A stretch of DNA of 64,000 bases from Rhodopirellula sp. P2 (lineage in GTDB: Bacteria > Planctomycetota > Planctomycetia > Pirellulales > Pirellulaceae): the NCBI RefSeq assembly GCF_028768465.1, contig NZ_CP118225.1, positions 5,313,001 to 5,377,000 of the forward strand, read 5' to 3'. Position 1 is the first letter of the stretch. Every line of letters starts with the position of its first letter. Positions 61,571 through 64,000 of the stretch are shown here, one piece after another. The notes below the pieces were generated by a model. The model searched no databases and was not told where the DNA came from. It was given only the letters and a program-made list of their open reading frames with translations. The translations under genes were made by a program, and so were the position numbers.

Positions 61571-61798
61571 GGAGTTGAATCCGGCGGGAGCTTCGCAAAT
61601 CGGAAGCTTGTGGGGGGAGGGTTCAGGGGAACTTCGAACCAGATCGTCACTCTAACTCGTGCCGTCAGTGGGTCAAGCAAACACCGCAACTTGACTTGAC
61701 AGGCGAGCAATCAATTGCCTAGTTCGAGACGCTGACAATTCTCGGCGACAGGCGACTGTGCGCGCCGATATTTCTTTCTACGAAAGCCGGAAGTTAGG
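61571..61798. promoter_or_regulatory. Divergent promoter region of the two secretin-like genes
   Basis: This is a 228-bp gap between divergent starts. A TTGACA at 61696-61701 followed by 17 bp and CTAGTT could serve the plus-strand gene, but the -10 is weak. No other motif is convincing. Confidence 0.3.
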
Positions 61799-64000
61799 AT
61801 GCCACACGTTCGGCACCGAACCATTCACATTCTGTTGTTGCTGATCATCTCGCTCGGCGCGAGCTCCAGCGTTGCGCAAACCGTGGGAACGACGGAGACG
61901 ATTTCGTACGCGATGCGTTTTCGAACGGCCGCGGAAATCGAACAAGTCTTCACGCCCTTGGTCGCAAGTTCGCCCGATGTGCGACTGCACACCGACACGC
62001 AGCACGATCGAATTTCCGTCGCGGGTCCACCGTGGGTTCACGATCTGTTCAAACAGGTGCTGCAGCGCGTTGACATACCAAGAGTGGAACCCGCACAGGC
62101 TTCGCAGGAGGCTCCCTCACGTTGGAACGCGGCATCCAATCCGGTTGCTTCACCCGACCGCTCCGCTCAATTGCTGCCGCCGACTCAGTCCGCCCCAGCC
62201 AACATCGAAACGACCAGGCGGTTGATGCCGCTGCCGACAGGCCAGTCCAAGGTCATCCGTGACGAATTGTTGCGTCTCTTTGACCAACGTCTGACGGCCA
62301 ACGCTGCATCCGATGGGCACGCACCGTCAGGACAATGGTCGCTCGCGACTCCCTCAGGAACGCTGCGAATCGGGTTCGATCTCGAACGGGAAGACGTGCT
62401 CGTCGATGGTCCAGTCTCGGTGGTCAACCAATTTGGCCGTTTGCTCTCGGCACTTGTAGAACGCTATCAGCGGCAACCGTCGAGCCTGACGGGCCAGCCT
62501 CAGCAACGTGTCTTGATGCTGCAGCAAGACGTGCAAGCTGACGTGGAACAAATGTTGCGTTCAACGAACCCATCCGGCACTATTCCCTCCCACACCAACG
62601 GTGCGAGTGCCAACGATCCTCGGTCTCAACTGCTGTATCGACTCACCGGACTTCGCCAAGTCTCGACCCAGGTGCCCGAAGAATTGCCCGCCCTGACGGG
62701 TGAGCCAGAAGGCACGAACGGTGCACCCAATCGTGCTCCGCAACCAAGAACCGCAAGCCCCTCACTGCCCCAGTTGGAAGGTGTTGAGGTGCAAACATTG
62801 CCAGACCTGGACGCCATCATTCTGCGAGGTCGCGATCAAGACTTGGACCAATTGGCGGAAATCATCCGTGAACTCGAACAGCTCAGTCGCCAAACACAAC
62901 CAGCGATTGAGGTCCTTCATCTCAAGCACACCGATTCGCAAAGCATCGCCGACCTGATCGAACAAACCCAAGACAGTTTGCTGGGGACGCGTCAGGGCCG
63001 CGCCACCGTGACTCCATTGGGCAAACCAAATGCAATCCTGCTGTTGGGGTGGGGCGATGCCGTGGCCGCACTCAAAGAATTGATCCGCAAACTGGATCAA
63101 CCGGTTCCCCCGGAAAGCCAATTCAATCTGTTTCGATTGAAGTATGCGTCCGCCGCTTCCGTGCAAGAAACGGTCAGAACCTTCTTTGCCAATCGCCAAG
63201 GTGGTCTCGCGACGACGATCCAATCCACCATTGATTCACGCACGAATTCGCTGATCATTCACGCGGCCCCGCGAGACATGCTGGAAGTGGCTCGGTTGGT
63301 CGAGCGACTCGACACCCTGGAGGGTGGGACGGTCCAGCGGACGCGGGTTTTCGAGATCCAAAATAGCTTGGCCGCCGATGTCGCTGAGACGCTCCGCGAA
63401 ACCATTTCCACCGCCGGCACCAGTGCACGTCCCAGTGCGATGGAACTGATGCTGGATGACATGGGACGGGGCGAGACGATCATGTCTGGCATTCTGGACA
63501 ACGTCCAAATCACAGTGGATGCACGCAAAAACAACCTGATCGTTTCGTCGCCGGCTGAAAATTTCGAGGTCATCGAAGCGTTGATCGAAAAACTTGATTC
63601 ACCCGGCATGGTCGCCAAGATCAAGATCTTCCCGATTCAAAATGGTGATGCGGCGAGCCTGATTCTCACGCTTCGCTCATTGTTGCCAAGTCAGGTGGGT
63701 GCCGACCCTGTGACGAGCGCCCAGTTGTCCAGTTCGCCTGGCGAATCCTCACTCGCTCCTTTGCGATTCACGGTCGACGTGCGGAGCAATAGCATCATCG
63801 CCACCGGTTCCGACGGTGATTTGAAAATTGTGGATGCACTGCTGCTGCGACTTGATGAAGCGGACGCAATGCAACGGCAGAACATTGTTTACCAGTTGAA
63901 GAATTCGCCTGCGGTTGATGTTGCCTTGGCCATCAACGAGTTCCTGCGGAACACGCGACAAGTCGAAAACGCATCGCCGGCCACCTTGAATCCGTTCGCG
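61799..64000 (+). CDS. Secretin-like protein with N-domain repeats (3' end outside window)
   Basis: An open frame runs from ATG 61799 to the window edge (734 codons, no stop). A signal peptide is clear (I-H-I-L-L-L-L-I-I-S-L-G-A-S-S-S-V-A-Q). Then come six or so secretin N-domain-like modules, such as V-D-S-R-T-N-S-L-I-I-H-A-A-P and V-D-A-R-K-N-N-L-I-V-S-S-P and V-D-V-R-S-N-S-I-I-A-T. A Gln/Thr/Asn/Pro-rich linker lies at about 120-330. The channel domain would come after base 64000, so identity as the true GspD secretin is inferred. Divergent to the giant protein gene. Confidence 0.75.
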   Translation, partial: MPHVRHRTIHILLLLIISLGASSSVAQTVGTTETISYAMRFRTAAEIEQVFTPLVASSPDVRLHTDTQHDRISVAGPPWVHDLFKQVLQRVDIPRVEPAQASQEAPSRWNAASNPVASPDRSAQLLPPTQSAPANIETTRRLMPLPTGQSKVIRDELLRLFDQRLTANAASDGHAPSGQWSLATPSGTLRIGFDLEREDVLVDGPVSVVNQFGRLLSALVERYQRQPSSLTGQPQQRVLMLQQDVQADVEQMLRSTNPSGTIPSHTNGASANDPRSQLLYRLTGLRQVSTQVPEELPALTGEPEGTNGAPNRAPQPRTASPSLPQLEGVEVQTLPDLDAIILRGRDQDLDQLAEIIRELEQLSRQTQPAIEVLHLKHTDSQSIADLIEQTQDSLLGTRQGRATVTPLGKPNAILLLGWGDAVAALKELIRKLDQPVPPESQFNLFRLKYASAASVQETVRTFFANRQGGLATTIQSTIDSRTNSLIIHAAPRDMLEVARLVERLDTLEGGTVQRTRVFEIQNSLAADVAETLRETISTAGTSARPSAMELMLDDMGRGETIMSGILDNVQITVDARKNNLIVSSPAENFEVIEALIEKLDSPGMVAKIKIFPIQNGDAASLILTLRSLLPSQVGADPVTSAQLSSSPGESSLAPLRFTVDVRSNSIIATGSDGDLKIVDALLLRLDEADAMQRQNIVYQLKNSPAVDVALAINEFLRNTRQVENASPATLNPFA

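Overview
The window looks like chromosomal DNA of a marine planctomycete close to Rhodopirellula/Pirellula. The basis is a DUF1559 pseudopilin-like protein, an FG-GAP/ASPIC-UnbV lipoprotein, a 12-haem cytochrome, Gfo/Idh/MocA and NCS1-type genes, moderately high GC, frequent GTG/TTG starts and long hairpin-rich intergenic repeats. No rRNA, tRNA, CRISPR array, prophage or complete insertion sequence was recognised.

Layout. 0-1.3 kb: end of an endonuclease/exonuclease/phosphatase gene, an S4 RNA-binding protein and a convergent serine hydrolase. 1.8-6.1 kb: HscC-type Hsp70, an unknown single-pass protein and a divergent J-domain membrane protein. 6.1-7.4 kb: short tandem repeats, then a 332-bp sequence repeated 2.8 times. 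7.4-13 kb: oxidoreductase pair, divergent 12-haem cytochrome c and a transglutaminase-like protein, followed by a cloverleaf-like repeat and a strong hairpin. 13-19.6 kb: cysteine-rich beta-barrel protein, a REP/RAYT transposase remnant, NCS1-type permease plus mannitol-dehydrogenase family enzyme, SHOCT protein. 19.9-29.6 kb: NtrC-type regulator, cytidylate-kinase-like protein and a tripartite RND efflux system. 29.8-33.4 kb: MocR-type regulator divergent from an assimilatory sulfite reductase. 33.7-43 kb: a decayed and an intact copy of glutathione-independent formaldehyde dehydrogenase bracket a solitary nuclease-fold gene, the UnbV lipoprotein, the DUF1559 protein and small genes. 43.1-43.6 kb: a 97/98-bp multi-hairpin tandem array.

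43.6-61.6 kb (minus strand) is one long type II secretion-like operon, read giant N-domain protein, gspE, F, G, H, I, J, K, L, M/C-like, BON-like. Most junctions overlap or are only a few bases apart. Its first gene encodes 2320 residues built almost wholly of secretin N-domain-like repeats (about 28) with no visible secretin channel domain. A divergent gene at 61.8 kb encodes a second N-domain-rich, secretin-like protein that runs off the window. This pair is the best candidate for an undescribed system: a secretion machine whose periplasmic portion has been greatly elongated.

Repeat elements are concentrated between convergent genes (6.1-7.4, 13.0-13.2, 19.7 and 43.1-43.6 kb), with smaller hairpins elsewhere.
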